A stretch of DNA of 64,000 bases from Microvelia longipes (GCA_018340805.1 JACMZG010001914.1:18567885-18631884), one strand, 5' to 3'. Counted from the first letter of the stretch, positions 36,201 through 40,199 are shown. Numbers and translations are program-made. The notes: generated by a model from the letters alone, not told the origin.

Positions 36201-36363
36201 CGATATTAATAACAAGAAACCCTAAACGATAATAATCACAAGGAACTTGCAACTCACCATGTAGTTCCTCTTCAGAGAGGCTAAGCTGGTGAGGTTTAAT
36301 TTCTTCAATAGTTTTATACTCATTCCAGTAGTCCTGGAAATCATGACTAACATCAGCTTCCAT
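269..36363 (-). CDS. conu: RhoGAP protein of the ARHGAP18/28/40 (conundrum) family, 14 coding exons
   Basis: The gene encodes a Rho-family GTPase-activating protein; family members act on Rho-type GTPases at the actin-rich cell cortex (family knowledge). Coding exons on the minus strand, 5' to 3': 36258-36363, 22477-22727, 16886-17001, 15265-15419, 12929-13052, 12001-12124, 9232-9409, 7983-8077, 6311-6560, 5199-5376, 4316-4487, 2425-2591, 1717-1895, 269-390. Every junction has AG/GT borders and matching phase. The sum is 2,217 nt, giving 738 residues plus stop, a little longer than human ARHGAP18. A DYWNEY motif lies at residues 11-16, a Ser/Pro-rich stretch at about 120-160, and the RhoGAP domain at about 356-560 with arginine finger R400 (EEGILRVAG) and K443/R447 (LLKRLIR). 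The family-specific C-terminal region, reported as ubiquitin-like, follows. The start is tentative because exon 1 is open up to its splice acceptor. The gene spans 36 kb, and intron 2 holds a citrate synthase gene on the other strand. Confidence 0.92.
545..1072 (-). repeat. 5S-bearing repeat family, partial copy (hairpin end only)
   Basis: The copy contains the middle part of the family (TTAATGA..GTCATT segment, GGAGC.ACGATGATAACAGA, CA-rich tract) and the terminal hairpin CTACGGTATAAATGAGGAAA near 1038-1062. The 5S-like part is missing. It is in intron 13 of conu. Confidence 0.7.
1128..1574. repeat. Near-perfect 447-bp palindrome
   Basis: Arms of about 220 bp are centred on base 1350 (GAAAATC-A-GATTTTC) with few mismatches. 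Both arms contain CTGAAGATGT and GTTTGATGAAATATATAGCT or their complements. It lies in conu intron 13, directly after a 5S-family hairpin end. Confidence 0.85.
1717..1895 (-). CDS. conu: conu coding exon 13
   Basis: Residues 640-698. It reads IVEYGRETPSRVKLTKRADL and ends HFLYEMQGNI before GTCAGT. The LYE..GNIG.R.LD signature, completed by exon 14, is the conserved C-terminal motif of the family. Confidence 0.88.
2425..2591 (-). CDS. conu: conu coding exon 12
   Basis: Residues 584-638, containing an acidic run LGEEEEEIILSVDAPQFSLH and ending TTAADILL. The I.V.AP..S....L.L....TA.D.L pattern matches the C-terminal region of ARHGAP18-type proteins. The exon starts in phase 0 and ends on two bases before GTAAAC. 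Confidence 0.85.
2745..3075. repeat. Minisatellite, 32-bp unit made of two 16-mers
   Basis: CATACATCAGTACAGA alternates with CATACATAAATACAAA for about ten units, with a few irregular ones near 2950 and 3055. It lies in conu intron 11 and shares its unit with the centre of the neighbouring palindrome. Confidence 0.9.
3150..3575. repeat. Large inverted repeat centred near 3371
   Basis: The left arm ATTTTATGTGGAGAGACTTG...GGTATAAATGAGGAAAAATA and its complement at 3440-3560 are nearly identical. The centre is CATACATAAATACAGAC-type satellite in opposite orientations. It is in conu intron 11. Confidence 0.8.
3838..4284. mobile_element. TA-flanked TIR element (family B, Tc1/mariner-like MITE)
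   Basis: 447 bp bordered by TA. The left end CAGCTGTCAAAGACACTAAT and the right end, inverted, CAGCTATCAAAGAGACTAAT continue as inverted repeats for about 29 bp. There is no transposase. It lies in conu intron 11. Confidence 0.85.
4316..4487 (-). CDS. conu: conu coding exon 11
   Basis: Residues 527-583. It reads ILTEKNGLKAELGIAVTCCR, then LWLVPSNLVYQLRHIN, the post-catalytic helices of this family. Phase requires the TTTTAG acceptor at 4488 rather than the CAG seven codons later. A 5S-derived repeat starts only about 40 bp upstream of that acceptor. Confidence 0.9.
4525..4985 (-). repeat. 5S-bearing repeat family, copy with 5S segment
   Basis: The 5S-like segment is at 4531-4585 on the minus strand (AGTTAAG box A and GCCTGGATGGGTGA). 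The family body follows to the hairpin end at about 4970. The T-run end is missing, cut close to conu exon 11. It is in the same orientation as conu. Confidence 0.75.
5199..5376 (-). CDS. conu: conu coding exon 10 (RhoGAP, second half)
   Basis: Residues 468-525, beginning ECLRALNLLVLLLPSEHRST after two residues and ending NHNVAMIIAPSLFPP. This is the ALNLL..LLP and NVAM..AP.LF part of the fold. The Asn usually found in the GPNL/APNL motif is Ser (S521) here. Confidence 0.92.
5598..5990. mobile_element. TA-flanked TIR element (family C), copy 1
   Basis: 393 bp between TA dinucleotides. The left end CAGTCTATCAACTACTTTAA and the right end, inverted, CAATCCATCGTTTAGTTTAT match each other imperfectly. 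The internal GGGAACGGGAAAAAACT and GCAGCGGCTTTTCTGATTGG are shared with copy 2. It is in conu intron 9. Confidence 0.8.
6003..6120. repeat. Interspersed repeat, copy 1 (other copy 60355-60478)
   Basis: ATTATTGTGGGTTA, TCACTCGTATT, TTTGGGACATTAATA and TTTCATTTCAAT parallel words at 60370-60465. It abuts the family C element ending at 5990. Confidence 0.5.
6134..6238. repeat. (TA)n microsatellite
   Basis: About 105 bp of TA with a few AATAT interruptions, about 70 bp downstream of the exon 9 donor. Confidence 0.95.
6311..6560 (-). CDS. conu: conu coding exon 9 (catalytic core of RhoGAP)
   Basis: Residues 384-466. It contains REEGILRVAG with the arginine finger R400, then LLKRLIRSLPHPLL with K443, R447 and P452 at conserved RhoGAP positions. 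It ends YQCH plus one base before a GTTAGT donor. A (TA)n microsatellite lies about 70 bp beyond the donor. Confidence 0.93.
6748..7064 (+). mobile_element. CATAGAG-family MITE (hAT type) with 7/8 target duplication
   Basis: 317 bp, with ends CACAGAGAAATAATACTAGA and CTAGTAATATATCTCTATG inverted. Flanks are ATTGTATT and ATTGTAAT. It carries GGGGCTCTCAGGGGCTCTGT and CTTCCTGCACATTGTTTGAG internally and has no ORF. It lies in conu intron 8. Confidence 0.85.
7065..9231. other. conu introns 7 and 8 around exon 8: nothing further recognised
   Basis: AT-rich DNA. The only landmarks are a short CA/TG tract at 8880-8940 and, at 8378-8415, a word (GCTTTCAGTTTTAAGAGAGG) related to a motif in the palindrome at 45.9-46.1 kb. 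Confidence 0.6.
7983..8077 (-). CDS. conu: conu coding exon 8 (start of RhoGAP domain)
   Basis: Residues 353-383. It reads GGVFGVSLATLLEKDQQIVS and ends PLVFQK, the FGVPL..LL..DQ entry of the RhoGAP fold. The exon is short (95 nt), with a CTTCTAG acceptor and a GTAACC donor. Confidence 0.9.
9232..9409 (-). CDS. conu: conu coding exon 7 (pre-RhoGAP region)
   Basis: Residues 293-351. The stretch RPLIFMELTAIMDSAGVPIH and the basic tail PPKRKRKE match the strongly conserved region that precedes the RhoGAP domain in ARHGAP18/28/40 (there LRP..WLELTA..D.AGI followed by a KR-rich run). The donor is GTATGA. Confidence 0.9.
9491..10394. mobile_element. TA-flanked TIR element (family A), 904 bp
   Basis: The ends TAATACGACACACGGCTAAA and its inverse form a TIR of more than 40 bp (one mismatch seen), continuing through ATCAATTGACAG and GCCAAAA. 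TA lies on both sides. There is no credible transposase frame. It is in conu intron 6. Confidence 0.85.
10787..10822. repeat. Perfect 16-bp stem, 4-nt loop hairpin
   Basis: CATTTTATCCAATTTG is followed by CTCA and the exact complement. Intronic; role unknown. Confidence 0.85.
10990..11060. repeat. GCGGCTCATC repeat (other copy 55615-55680)
   Basis: AGAGCCTTGCGGCTCATCAG then GGGTAACCCAACCAGGAACC parallels AGAGGTTTGCGGCTCATCGG and GGATAACTCCTACGAGAAC at 55618. Confidence 0.45.
11411..11690 (-). pseudogene. Non-LTR retrotransposon fragment, internally deleted reverse transcriptase
   Basis: On the minus strand, 11590-11688 reads GEYTLITSVDLSKAFDT, reverse transcriptase motif A of the CR1/Jockey group. 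A second piece, 11411-11556, reads IYNILPNKIKTSEVKDFKKE and runs to a TAG, the usual C-terminal tail of these proteins. Everything between (motifs B to E, including YADD) is missing, so this is a dead copy with an internal deletion. An A/T-rich AATAAA-containing tail with ATTT repeats lies at 11281-11320. It is in the intron between conu exons 6 and 7. Confidence 0.7.
12001..12124 (-). CDS. conu: conu coding exon 6
   Basis: Residues 252-292, containing SPETLGFEEMWAGDSLTLNN. The polypyrimidine tract with TTCCAG and the GTTAGT donor are clear, and the exon ends in phase 0 to join the DDDYNKW start of exon 7. Confidence 0.8.
12242..12360. repeat. (CA)n followed by (TA)n microsatellite
   Basis: About 28 CA units, then TA-rich repeats, in conu intron 5. 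Confidence 0.95.
12420..12593 (+). pseudogene. C-terminal remnant of a non-LTR reverse transcriptase
   Basis: The plus strand reads IPKVKM, then, after an in-frame stop where Tyr is expected, NSLPQDVSKTQAEIKFIKSK and FKELL to a TAA at 12591. The YNSLP..I......FK..LK..LL pattern is the standard end of CR1/Jockey-type ORF2. It is 5'-truncated and broken by one stop. It lies between conu exons 5 and 6 in the orientation opposite to the gene. Confidence 0.6.
12929..13052 (-). CDS. conu: conu coding exon 5
   Basis: Residues 211-250, reading EGIKMVGYQRLGSVRVRSKS and ending PSHHNK before a GTAAGC donor. It is linker sequence without a domain. Only this frame is open and in phase with both neighbouring exons. 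A 32-bp tandem array begins 14 bp upstream of its acceptor. Confidence 0.72.
13066..13219. repeat. 32-bp tandem array, about five units
   Basis: The unit is ACATTGCCACAATTAATAAA plus ATAGACAACAAA. It begins 14 bp upstream of the acceptor of conu exon 5, so it could affect the branch-point region. Confidence 0.9.
13220..15264. other. conu intron 4: AT-rich, no gene
   Basis: A 10-base G run lies near 13310, and very A/T-rich simple sequence at 13700-14200. A fragment of the 5S family body is near 14630-14670. Nothing else was seen. Confidence 0.6.
15265..15419 (-). CDS. conu: conu coding exon 4
   Basis: Residues 159-209, a basic linker containing RFGPGLPIHKNENHRRKLAN and ending IVASEY. It has a TACAG acceptor and a GTTAGT donor, and its phases fit exons 3 and 5. 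The segment has no recognisable domain. Confidence 0.78.
16090..16240. repeat. Interspersed repeat, other copy of the 49840 family
   Basis: Collinear with 49840-50000 but with stops in the corresponding frame. It is in conu intron 3. Confidence 0.5.
16563..16850 (+). mobile_element. Family B element, 3'-truncated beside conu exon 3
   Basis: The left TIR CAGTCAAAGAGACTAATATT and the body, including AGCTCTTATCATTCCCTGGG and AAAAATGCCTGCCGTTGG, match 3838-4284. The right third is lost, so the conserved part ends close to the splice donor of conu exon 3 (16885). Confidence 0.7.
16886..17001 (-). CDS. conu: conu coding exon 3 (Ser/Pro-rich linker)
   Basis: Residues 120-157. The exon reads SSSTESRSRSATPDSLDSDP followed by a Pro/Ser run and HSS, ending before a GTGAGT donor. 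The segment is probably disordered and phosphorylatable; little else can be said. Its donor lies only about 25-50 bp from a truncated TA-type MITE (16563-16850). Confidence 0.8.
17733..18131. mobile_element. TA-flanked TIR element (family C), copy 2, well preserved
   Basis: 399 bp flanked by TA. The left end CAGTCTATCGTTTAGTTTAA and the right end, inverted, CAGTCCATCGTTTAGTTTAA are nearly identical over about 26 bp. It is noncoding and lies in conu intron 2. Confidence 0.88.
18266..18565 (+). pseudogene. 3' end of a non-LTR retrotransposon ORF2 (RNase H/zinc-knuckle tail)
   Basis: About 100 codons beginning LELNRPKLRNMAGLITGHCP. TGHCPLKRHL, then the C-x2-C...H-x4-C cluster in PLCEVCYEEEETAYHFLGYC, is the characteristic C-terminal end of ORF2 in Jockey/R1/I-type elements. 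There is no reverse transcriptase upstream, so the copy is 5'-truncated near 18260. A 3' UTR-like stretch follows to about 18660. The fragment lies in conu intron 2, upstream of the citrate synthase gene, and shows that non-LTR machinery has been active in this genome. Confidence 0.7.
19353..19592 (+). CDS. Small ORF with a possible broken THAP-like zinc-finger start
   Basis: The 79-codon frame begins MENKTEIMILCAVLGCTNTV and continues with YWLPKD and KMWRGV. The C-x4-C opening followed by a .F/WPKD-like motif and a basic .K.W helix recalls the N-terminal half of a THAP domain, a DNA-binding finger found in P-element-type transposases and host factors. The remaining half, with its second zinc ligands and AVPTIF-type end, is not visible, and the frame ends soon after. 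It sits 110 bp upstream of the citrate synthase ORF. It is more likely a transposon fragment than a working gene, and the resemblance is weak. Confidence 0.25.
   Translation: MENKTEIMILCAVLGCTNTVQKATMYWLPKDQVRICRKMWRGVTCVSIFTAILVINTSKVSKIEEEGSRQSCRIGLCYL
19702..21099 (+). CDS. Citrate synthase, intronless, nested in conu intron 2
   Basis: Citrate synthase condenses oxaloacetate and acetyl-CoA to citrate and CoA in mitochondria. One uninterrupted 465-codon frame matches the animal enzyme along its whole length (human 466). Visible landmarks are GIRFRGYSIPELQKLLP (90-106), LPEGLFWLMLTGDIP (115-129), HADHEGGNVSAH (262-273), the catalytic His301 in GPLHGLAN, His347 in GFGHAVLRKTDPRYTC, Asp402 in PNVDCHSG, and substrate-binding Arg356 and Arg428. 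A stop at 19690 precedes the ATG; residues 1-22 are basic and could serve as a targeting peptide, while starting at M23 would lose it. AATAAA signals lie at 21132 and 21141. It has no introns, lies antisense inside an intron and is diverged in places (CVCLWCDTSHLDP replaces a normally conserved segment). It is therefore likely a retrotransposed paralogue that has stayed under selection, as all catalytic residues remain. Confidence 0.93.
   Translation: MLIRKVRGICCPDIIKQGLTKTMATTVDSLPELKTILSSKITQEIEKVKEFRKKYNKHKVSEVTIDTIYGGMRGCVCLWCDTSHLDPMEGIRFRGYSIPELQKLLPKAEGGKQPLPEGLFWLMLTGDIPSKAQVDSLSKVWASRSVIPPYVEHMLDSLPHDSVHPMTQFSAAITLLNSESPFMNNLPKVRKNVYWEYMYEDSMFLIPKLTTIAAKIYLNTFKKNQNRKIKTNPEKDWACNFAEMIGFPGDFAEVMRLYLTLHADHEGGNVSAHAVHLIGSALSDAYLSLAGGINGLAGPLHGLANQQCLAFLMEIKNAIGVAPTDDSLKEFIQNYMKAGQVVPGFGHAVLRKTDPRYTCFKEYSEQNIPNDPLIKLLHQVVKIAVPILQATGKVKNPYPNVDCHSGSILNYYGMTEPQFYTVLFGVSRAMGVLSSLIWHRAMGIPIERPNSITTQALVQLVSGKK
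21132..21146 (+). terminator. Polyadenylation signals of the citrate synthase gene
   Basis: Two AATAAA hexamers occur 33 and 42 bp after the stop codon within an A-rich tract. That tract could also be the worn remnant of an inserted poly(A) tail if the gene arose by retroposition. Confidence 0.5.
21222..22203 (-). repeat. 5S-bearing repeat family, near-complete copy with an insertion
   Basis: It has GATTCGCT/AGCGAAGC-type motifs, the 5S-like segment at 21383-21436 (minus), and the hairpin end near 22180. About 270 bp at 21690-21960 are foreign to the family and contain small inverted repeats (CTAAGAGTCCGGAAACTCTTAG). Confidence 0.7.
22477..22727 (-). CDS. conu: conu coding exon 2
   Basis: Residues 36-119. 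It reads DGDGWVEREWLESAGLGAII, then a helical Arg/Gln-rich stretch ending FKDVE before a GTAAAT donor. The WLE.AGL segment is typical of the N-terminal region of this RhoGAP group. The entry phase (AT after the G of exon 1) and exit phase 0 agree with both neighbours. Confidence 0.85.
22790..22950 (-). promoter_or_regulatory. Promoter-like CpG-containing island upstream of conu exon 2
   Basis: On the minus strand AATATGGCGGC is a good YY1/Pho-type element, and TTACGTCATTACGTAG contains a CRE/ATF site. CpG is frequent here and rare around it. It lies 60-220 bp upstream of exon 2 and could start a shorter conu transcript. No in-phase alternative first exon could be built. Confidence 0.35.
23640..23830 (+). 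pseudogene. Possible reverse transcriptase motif C remnant
   Basis: One frame reads NKYSIFADDINIF near 23725-23775, resembling the catalytic Y/FADD box with its hydrophobic flanks. The frame is closed by stops on both sides and no other RT motif could be joined without frameshifts. If real, it is a heavily decayed non-LTR element; chance similarity is possible for so short a motif. Confidence 0.35.
23874..24532 (-). repeat. 5S-bearing repeat family, copy with degenerate 5S segment
   Basis: It starts AAAAATCGGGTACGGGGTAT, has the CTCGCTTCGCTCGTCC motif and a decayed 5S segment at about 24028-24076, and ends with the hairpin ACCTACGGTACAAATTAGG. Confidence 0.7.
24761..25073 (+). mobile_element. 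CATAGAG-family MITE with perfect 8-bp target duplication
   Basis: 313 bp, beginning CATAGAGATATATGAC and ending CTCTAGTAATATATCTCTAT then G. It is flanked on both sides by CACTAAGC. This copy fixes the family borders and the 8-bp duplication typical of hAT insertion. Confidence 0.9.
25090..25165 (+). tRNA. Degenerate tRNA-like segment
   Basis: GCGTAGTGGTTAAGGAGC resembles box A with the D loop, and CCATTCGAATGG a damaged T arm. The fragment directly abuts the MITE ending at 25073. It is probably a SINE or tRNA relic. Confidence 0.35.
25600..25800. repeat. Interspersed repeat, copy 1 (other copy near 60035-60180)
   Basis: Shared words ACAAGAAGCCTT, TATCAGTTTGCCATATTACT and GGTTTATATAA occur in the same order in both. 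The family is unknown. Confidence 0.55.
25801..25900. repeat. Two adjacent perfect hairpins
   Basis: ACAGGCAAAT-GGCG-ATTTGCCTGT (25801-25824) and AATGTTTCCTTTGCT with a 7-nt loop (25864-25900). They border a segment (25600-25800) that recurs at 60035-60180. Confidence 0.8.
26258..26576 (+). mobile_element. CATAGAG-family MITE
   Basis: 319 bp with good TIRs (CATAGAGATATATACTAGAG against CTCTAGTAATATATCTCTAT). The flanks ATTAACAG and TTACCACC do not form a clean duplication. Confidence 0.85.
27480..27990. repeat. Diverged tandem repeat, unit about 145 bp
   Basis: The landmark CTCATAGGTC recurs at 27528, 27672 (TTA variant), 27822 and, decayed, about 27955. Flanking words TTTATG and TCTTGAC recur at matching distances. 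Confidence 0.65.
29146..29505. repeat. Minisatellite, unit about 41 bp, about nine units
   Basis: The unit contains GATGCAGTAGTGCAGTATAA, CTGTACAGTGCAGTACAACT and TG. TGTACA and GTACAGTGCAGTAC make it strongly self-complementary. All long frames in it are repeat artefacts. Confidence 0.92.
29981..30294 (-). mobile_element. CATAGAG-family MITE, right end clipped
   Basis: The left end CATAGAGATATATTACTAGA is perfect. The other end stops at CTCTAGTAATATATC, lacking the final TCTATG. It is in opposite orientation to the 24761 copy. Confidence 0.8.
31831..32215. repeat. Minisatellite, unit about 52 bp
   Basis: Units contain CTTAATAAATCTTACGAAAC and TTAACCCTAAATAAACGAAT. There are three near-identical central units with diverged ones at both ends. 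Confidence 0.9.
32790..33155 (-). repeat. 5S-bearing repeat family, hairpin half with expanded CA tract
   Basis: The GGAGCTACGATGATGG segment is followed by about four tandem units of CAGTCAGACAACACATACAG (32900-33030), an expansion of the family's CA-rich tract, and then the hairpin end CCTACGGTATAAATAAGG. No 5S part is present. Confidence 0.65.
34431..34650. repeat. Diverged direct repeat of about 155 bp
   Basis: GAAAACCCAAAGGAATATTT and TTGGGTTGAGTAGAAATTAT recur as GAAACCCAAAACAACATTTT and TGGGTGGAGTAGGAAATGAT. Confidence 0.6.
34874..35170 (-). other. Unrecognised ORF of 98 codons, hydrophobic
   Basis: It begins MIYLIDKCVNKKL and has two hydrophobic stretches (GLFLTFQYSF and YGAWLMVHLITAKMLPIKLL). 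I recognise no family. It lies just beyond conu exon 2, in intron 1, with no visible partner exons. It may be a receptor-like pseudogene fragment or chance. Confidence 0.15.
36258..36363 (-). CDS. conu: conu coding exon 1 (start codon exon)
   Basis: The ATG at 36361-36363 begins MEADVSHDFQDYWNEYKTIE and ends EEELH plus one base before a GTGAGT donor. The DYW..Y..IE motif is the conserved N-terminal signature of the ARHGAP18 group. A long pyrimidine tract and AG acceptor border the exon at 36373/36374, so about 10 nt of 5' UTR, or further coding sequence, precedes the ATG and at least one upstream exon must exist. A further in-frame upstream start cannot be excluded. Confidence 0.8.
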
Positions 36364-36594
36364 TACAAAGAATCTAAAAAACAAAAAAAAAAAAAAATTA
36401 TTTAAACAGTCAATATAAATAACCAAATAATAAGCTGATCAAAGCAATGTTCTAAGTCGTGCTTCTCTGTAAAGTGAATTTTTAATAAAACTGATATCTT
36501 TTTAACTTTTTTAAATTAAACAAATGATAGTGAAACGTCGGTCAAAACCAAGATCATGGACAGTTAAAAGGTGATTCAATTTTATGAAAAACAA

Positions 36595-37442
36595 TTATAG
36601 TCTAACAAAAGCCGTAGATAGCCGCGTTGAAACGAAATTTAGTATTTTTAATTATTACATAAAGGAATATAATTGTACTGAAATTCATCTCAGTTGAGTA
36701 ACTTTTCGATTTTCTACAATTTTTTTAAAATTCGTCGTCAAGTTATCCGTGAAATAATGATGATAATGAAATGAAAGTCGGTACATATGATGTTCTTATA
36801 AATGACTATATGCATGGAGATATTATTTCTAGAGAGGCCCTTTAGGTTAAATGTTGAAACATCGAAAAAATAACCTGACCCCCTTTGATATTAAATACAA
36901 TCAAATAATCAGTTACAATAACTAATAACGTTAAAAATACAAATCAAAACAGAAACAATGTGCGGGAAGCCGAAATCAATTGATTTATTGATTTCACACA
37001 GAGCCTCTGAGAGCCCCAAATAAATGTTTCAGACCTCTTAATGTATAGAGATAGGCTATGCTCCATCGAGTTTTATATCTTTAGGACCATATGCGTGTTA
37101 AATTTCAAATTAATCAAAACATTTTCCGAGTTTTATGAATCTTCGAGATTTGTAATAAGCCATTATTGAAGGTTTGTGACGTTTTAAAAAATAAATTCCG
37201 GAAGATAGACCTGTAGATTGAATTTTGTACCAAGTTTTAACTTTCTAGCATAAACACCCTGGGAGCTAGGATGATAACAAACACACACATACATACAAAC
37301 AACTTTGTGAAAACAACTCAGAAGGATGAGGAAATTATTCAGGTTTCATAATTCAGAATGGATAATTCAGGTTACATCTCGGTTTCGGGTTTTTTGTGCA
37401 AACACAATACTTTTTCTATACCTACGGTATAAATGAAGAAGT
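36595..37442 (-). repeat. 5S-bearing repeat family, interrupted by a nested hAT-type MITE
   Basis: The family body runs from the GAAACGAAATTTAGTAT segment to the hairpin end at about 37425, but 36813-37085 is a separate MITE flanked by ACTATATG/ACCATATG. The order shows the 5S family inserted first. The 5S-like part is lost. Confidence 0.7.
36813..37085 (-). mobile_element. CATAGAG-family MITE nested in a 5S-bearing repeat
   Basis: It starts CATGGAGATATTATTTCTAG. Flanks ACTATATG and ACCATATG differ at one base and are themselves the broken halves of the host repeat, which makes the insertion unambiguous. The right TIR is degenerate. Confidence 0.75.
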
Positions 37443-37507
37443 CTTTAGTATAAATATTAAAGTCTTTTTTTTAGAAAAATTAAAGTGTTTTATTTTTTAT
37501 TACTTTG

Positions 37508-37706
37508 ATCCCACGCAGGGTTTGGCAGGGGGGATCAACCCTAACCGTTCACACGAAAGGGGTTGCTTTAGAGAATTTCAGGGTCGAAACCCGTGTTCCA
37601 TCCCGTTCGCACGACAACTGCTGGGGGTGTTGAACCCCCTAAGAGTTTGACCACGGGTTTAAGCCCCCTAGAGGTTAAACACGGGGTTGCCAAACCCCGC
37701 GTGTAA
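37508..37706. mobile_element. GC-rich foldback of about 200 bp
   Basis: CACGCAGGGTTTGGCA at the left is inverted at the right (TGCCAAACCCCGCGTG). The interior has further self-complementary words (GGGTGTTGAACCCC, GGGTCGAAACCC). Its GC content stands out sharply from the surrounding DNA. It may be a non-autonomous element or a structured RNA source; no family is recognised. Confidence 0.6.
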
Positions 37707-38107
37707 ATAAAGTATATAAAAGGAACAGATTTAATCAAACTAGTCTCAATGTAACTCCCTCGAATCGAAAAACCTTATTTGAAATTCCTTTGCACAGCAA
37801 TCTCCTAGTATTATCTATTTCCACTATTAATGAAAGATTATTTATTTAAAATATGATTGCTCCCGCGAATATATTAAAATGTAATAGACACAATTAAAAG
37901 ATAATAAAGTGTAAAATAAAAGCAACTAATTCTTAACATGTAATTTAAAATTCTTCAAAAAACGCACACTTCGTAAGAATCGATATTACAAAATTTAGTA
38001 TCCAAAATTTGATGTGTAATTTACTGTCAAAAAACAAACGTATCAAAAACCCGAATACCGAAGAAATGTTTCGACACTAATCATTAACAACAGGGACTCT
38101 ATAATTA

Positions 38108-38197
38108 ATAGCGAGTTATAATGTTATACATTTCTCCCTCCGGGTTATAATGTGATACATTTCTCCCTCCGGGTTATAATGTGATACTTTTCTCCCT
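38108..38197. repeat. 30-bp tandem array, three units
   Basis: The unit is GGGTTATAATGTGATACATT plus TCTCCCTCC. Confidence 0.9.
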
Positions 38198-38400
38198 CTT
38201 GTCAAATCAAAACAAGCAAAGTGGTATGATTCTTCTGTGACGAAGTTTAAAAGAACTTTAATTTGGACGGAACAGTATTTTTAGTTAACTATCGAGACAC
38301 AGTTTTCTAAGTATAAATCATAAATATTTTGATTATATTCTTCAAAGAAAAAAAACGAGTAATTAAAATTCCTCGGAAAGGTATTAAATTAAAACGCATG

Positions 38401-38475
38401 TTCGATAGTGTAGCGGTTAGTATGTTAGCTTTTATGCAAGACACTCCCGGTTCGATTCTAGTCGAGAGATTTCAG
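38401..38475 (+). tRNA. tRNA-like pseudogene or tRNA-derived SINE head
   Basis: TAGTGTAGCGGTTAG fits box A and CCGGTTCGATTCT fits box B at tRNA spacing, resembling tRNA-Val/Asp. The anticodon stem (TTAGC against CAAGA) and the acceptor stem do not pair, so it is not a working tRNA. Confidence 0.45.
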
Positions 38476-38566
38476 ACTTCTATATGTCAATTTCAAATAA
38501 AAAATAAGTAAAAATTTCATAATACACTTTAGACTTAAACAATGGCAGTTAAAATAAAAACTAAAA

Positions 38567-38985
38567 AAATCGGGTACATGGTACCTCGGAACTCAATTAT
38601 ATAATTATAGAATTCTGAAATGACATATACGTTTTCAAAAAAAAAAAAAAAAAGGAAAAAGTCATTCGATAAAAACTGAACTAATACTGATATAAGATGA
38701 AAATTGGCTCAGATGTTGGTCTATATACGACAATATGGGTGACAAATGTCAAATTGATCAAACATTTTTCTTCAAAAATTTATAAAAGTCATTTGATAAA
38801 AATGGAACTAATGCTGACAATGAGATGAAGCTTGGCACATATTGTGGTCTTACATATGACTACATGTGTGTTAAACTTCAATTTGATCGACAAATTTTAC
38901 CGCGCTCGATGAAATTTCGAAATTTTTGCTGTCTTATTTCCGATTAATGACGTTGTATAAAAATTATTTAATTAGTACAAAGATC
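38567..38985 (-). repeat. 5S-bearing repeat family, rearranged copy
   Basis: It starts AATCGGGTACATGGTACCTC (the T-run end in reverse). It then has two successive versions of the AACTAATGCTGA..ATGAGATGAA segment, implying internal deletion and duplication. There is no 5S part. Confidence 0.55.
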
Positions 38986-39035
38986 GATTAGTAGTAAGAT
39001 TAGTACTATAGAATTAGTAAGAAGGCATATGAAAT

Positions 39036-39240
39036 TTTCATTCTCATACATTGAAAGGCTTGAAACATAATTTTTGGGCTCACAGGAGCTCTTTTCTCAC
39101 TTTGTTGTGTTTTGTTTTATAAACTTTCCATTATGAAAGTTATAGAAATATTTACTTTTTTTCGATTCTATTAATAATTAAAAGAACTTAGGTTACTTTT
39201 TTGACGTTTTTAAAATTCAACCAATAGGGCCTCTCTAATG
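39036..39240 (+). mobile_element. CATAGAG-family MITE, truncated
   Basis: It contains TACATTGAAAGGCTTGAAAC, GGGCTCACAGGAGCTCTT and AACCAATAGGGCCTCTCTAA. The left TIR is missing. Confidence 0.6.
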
Positions 39241-39949
39241 ATAGTGGTACCTTTATGGCATAAGAGCATAATTATTTGTTGAAATAAATAGCTAATTGGT
39301 TGCCCAGGGACTATAATACATTTTGTAAATTTTCGGTTCAACAATAAGTCGTCCTTATTCTAAATAATTCCAATATTATACATCCTATAACTTAGTACGG
39401 GGAATATTTTTTTAAAACAAAGACCTCGGTCGTTCCTTTTAAGTGAAACAATACAATAATAAGAATACCATTGTCTTGAGATACTGGTAATGAGAGCGAA
39501 CAGTTATTAGAGAAATCTGTTGGTTAACTGGTCAACCATTGGCATTTAGGAAACTATTATCGATGCTTGACTCGTACTAAGTTTTGAACTTTGATGCGTT
39601 TGAAATTGTTTTTTGAATATAAATACTGGTGGAATTAGCTTCTGAGGAATTGATTATTTCGGCGGATAAGCAAAATCATTCTATTAAGCTTGGGCGAAAA
39701 AGCTACAGGTGGCGAATGTCACGATGCAAAAACAAAATAATTTAGAACTTTGTCTAGTTGCTGTCAAGCTTAAAGGGAGGGGATTTCCTGCGAAATTAAG
39801 AGCTACAATCAACATAGTTTTAATTGAATTATATTAAATTTATAAAATAACATACGTTAAGTACTAGAAATTACTAACATAGGTTAAGTTTATGTCTAGA
39901 TTAAGTAGTTACTAGTGCTAAAAACTATCTATGTACAGAGTTAAGGAAC

Positions 39950-40059
39950 TCCCTCTCCGCAGCGCAAAGCGCAAGCTTTATAGCGGAGAGGTAGCCTTCT
40001 TTTTAATATATATTATGTATGTAATGTAAATATTGTAAAACTAATTATTTAATAAAGGC

Positions 40060-40114
<55 letters not shown>
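39950..40114 (+). mobile_element. Retroposed 3' end with AATAAA and 51-base poly(A)
   Basis: CTCTCCGC and GCGGAGAG form a stem (39952-39989). AATAAA follows at 40051 and an uninterrupted A run at 40064-40114. This is the structure of a reverse-transcribed RNA tail. The source RNA is not recognised. Confidence 0.6.
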
Positions 40115-40116
<2 letters not shown>

Positions 40117-40199
40117 AAAACTATGAATTTAAATTAAATACATAGTTATTTATAAACTATTCAGTTACAAGTAAACAGTTTACTTGTAAGTACGGGAAT

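Larger units (their letters stand above)
30295..36257. other. conu intron 1, distal part: no host exon recognised
   Basis: It contains the 52-bp array, a 5S-family half copy, a small GC hairpin at 30514-30537 (CCGCC...GGCGG) and an unrecognised ORF. Regulatory elements may be present but cannot be identified by eye. Confidence 0.5.
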
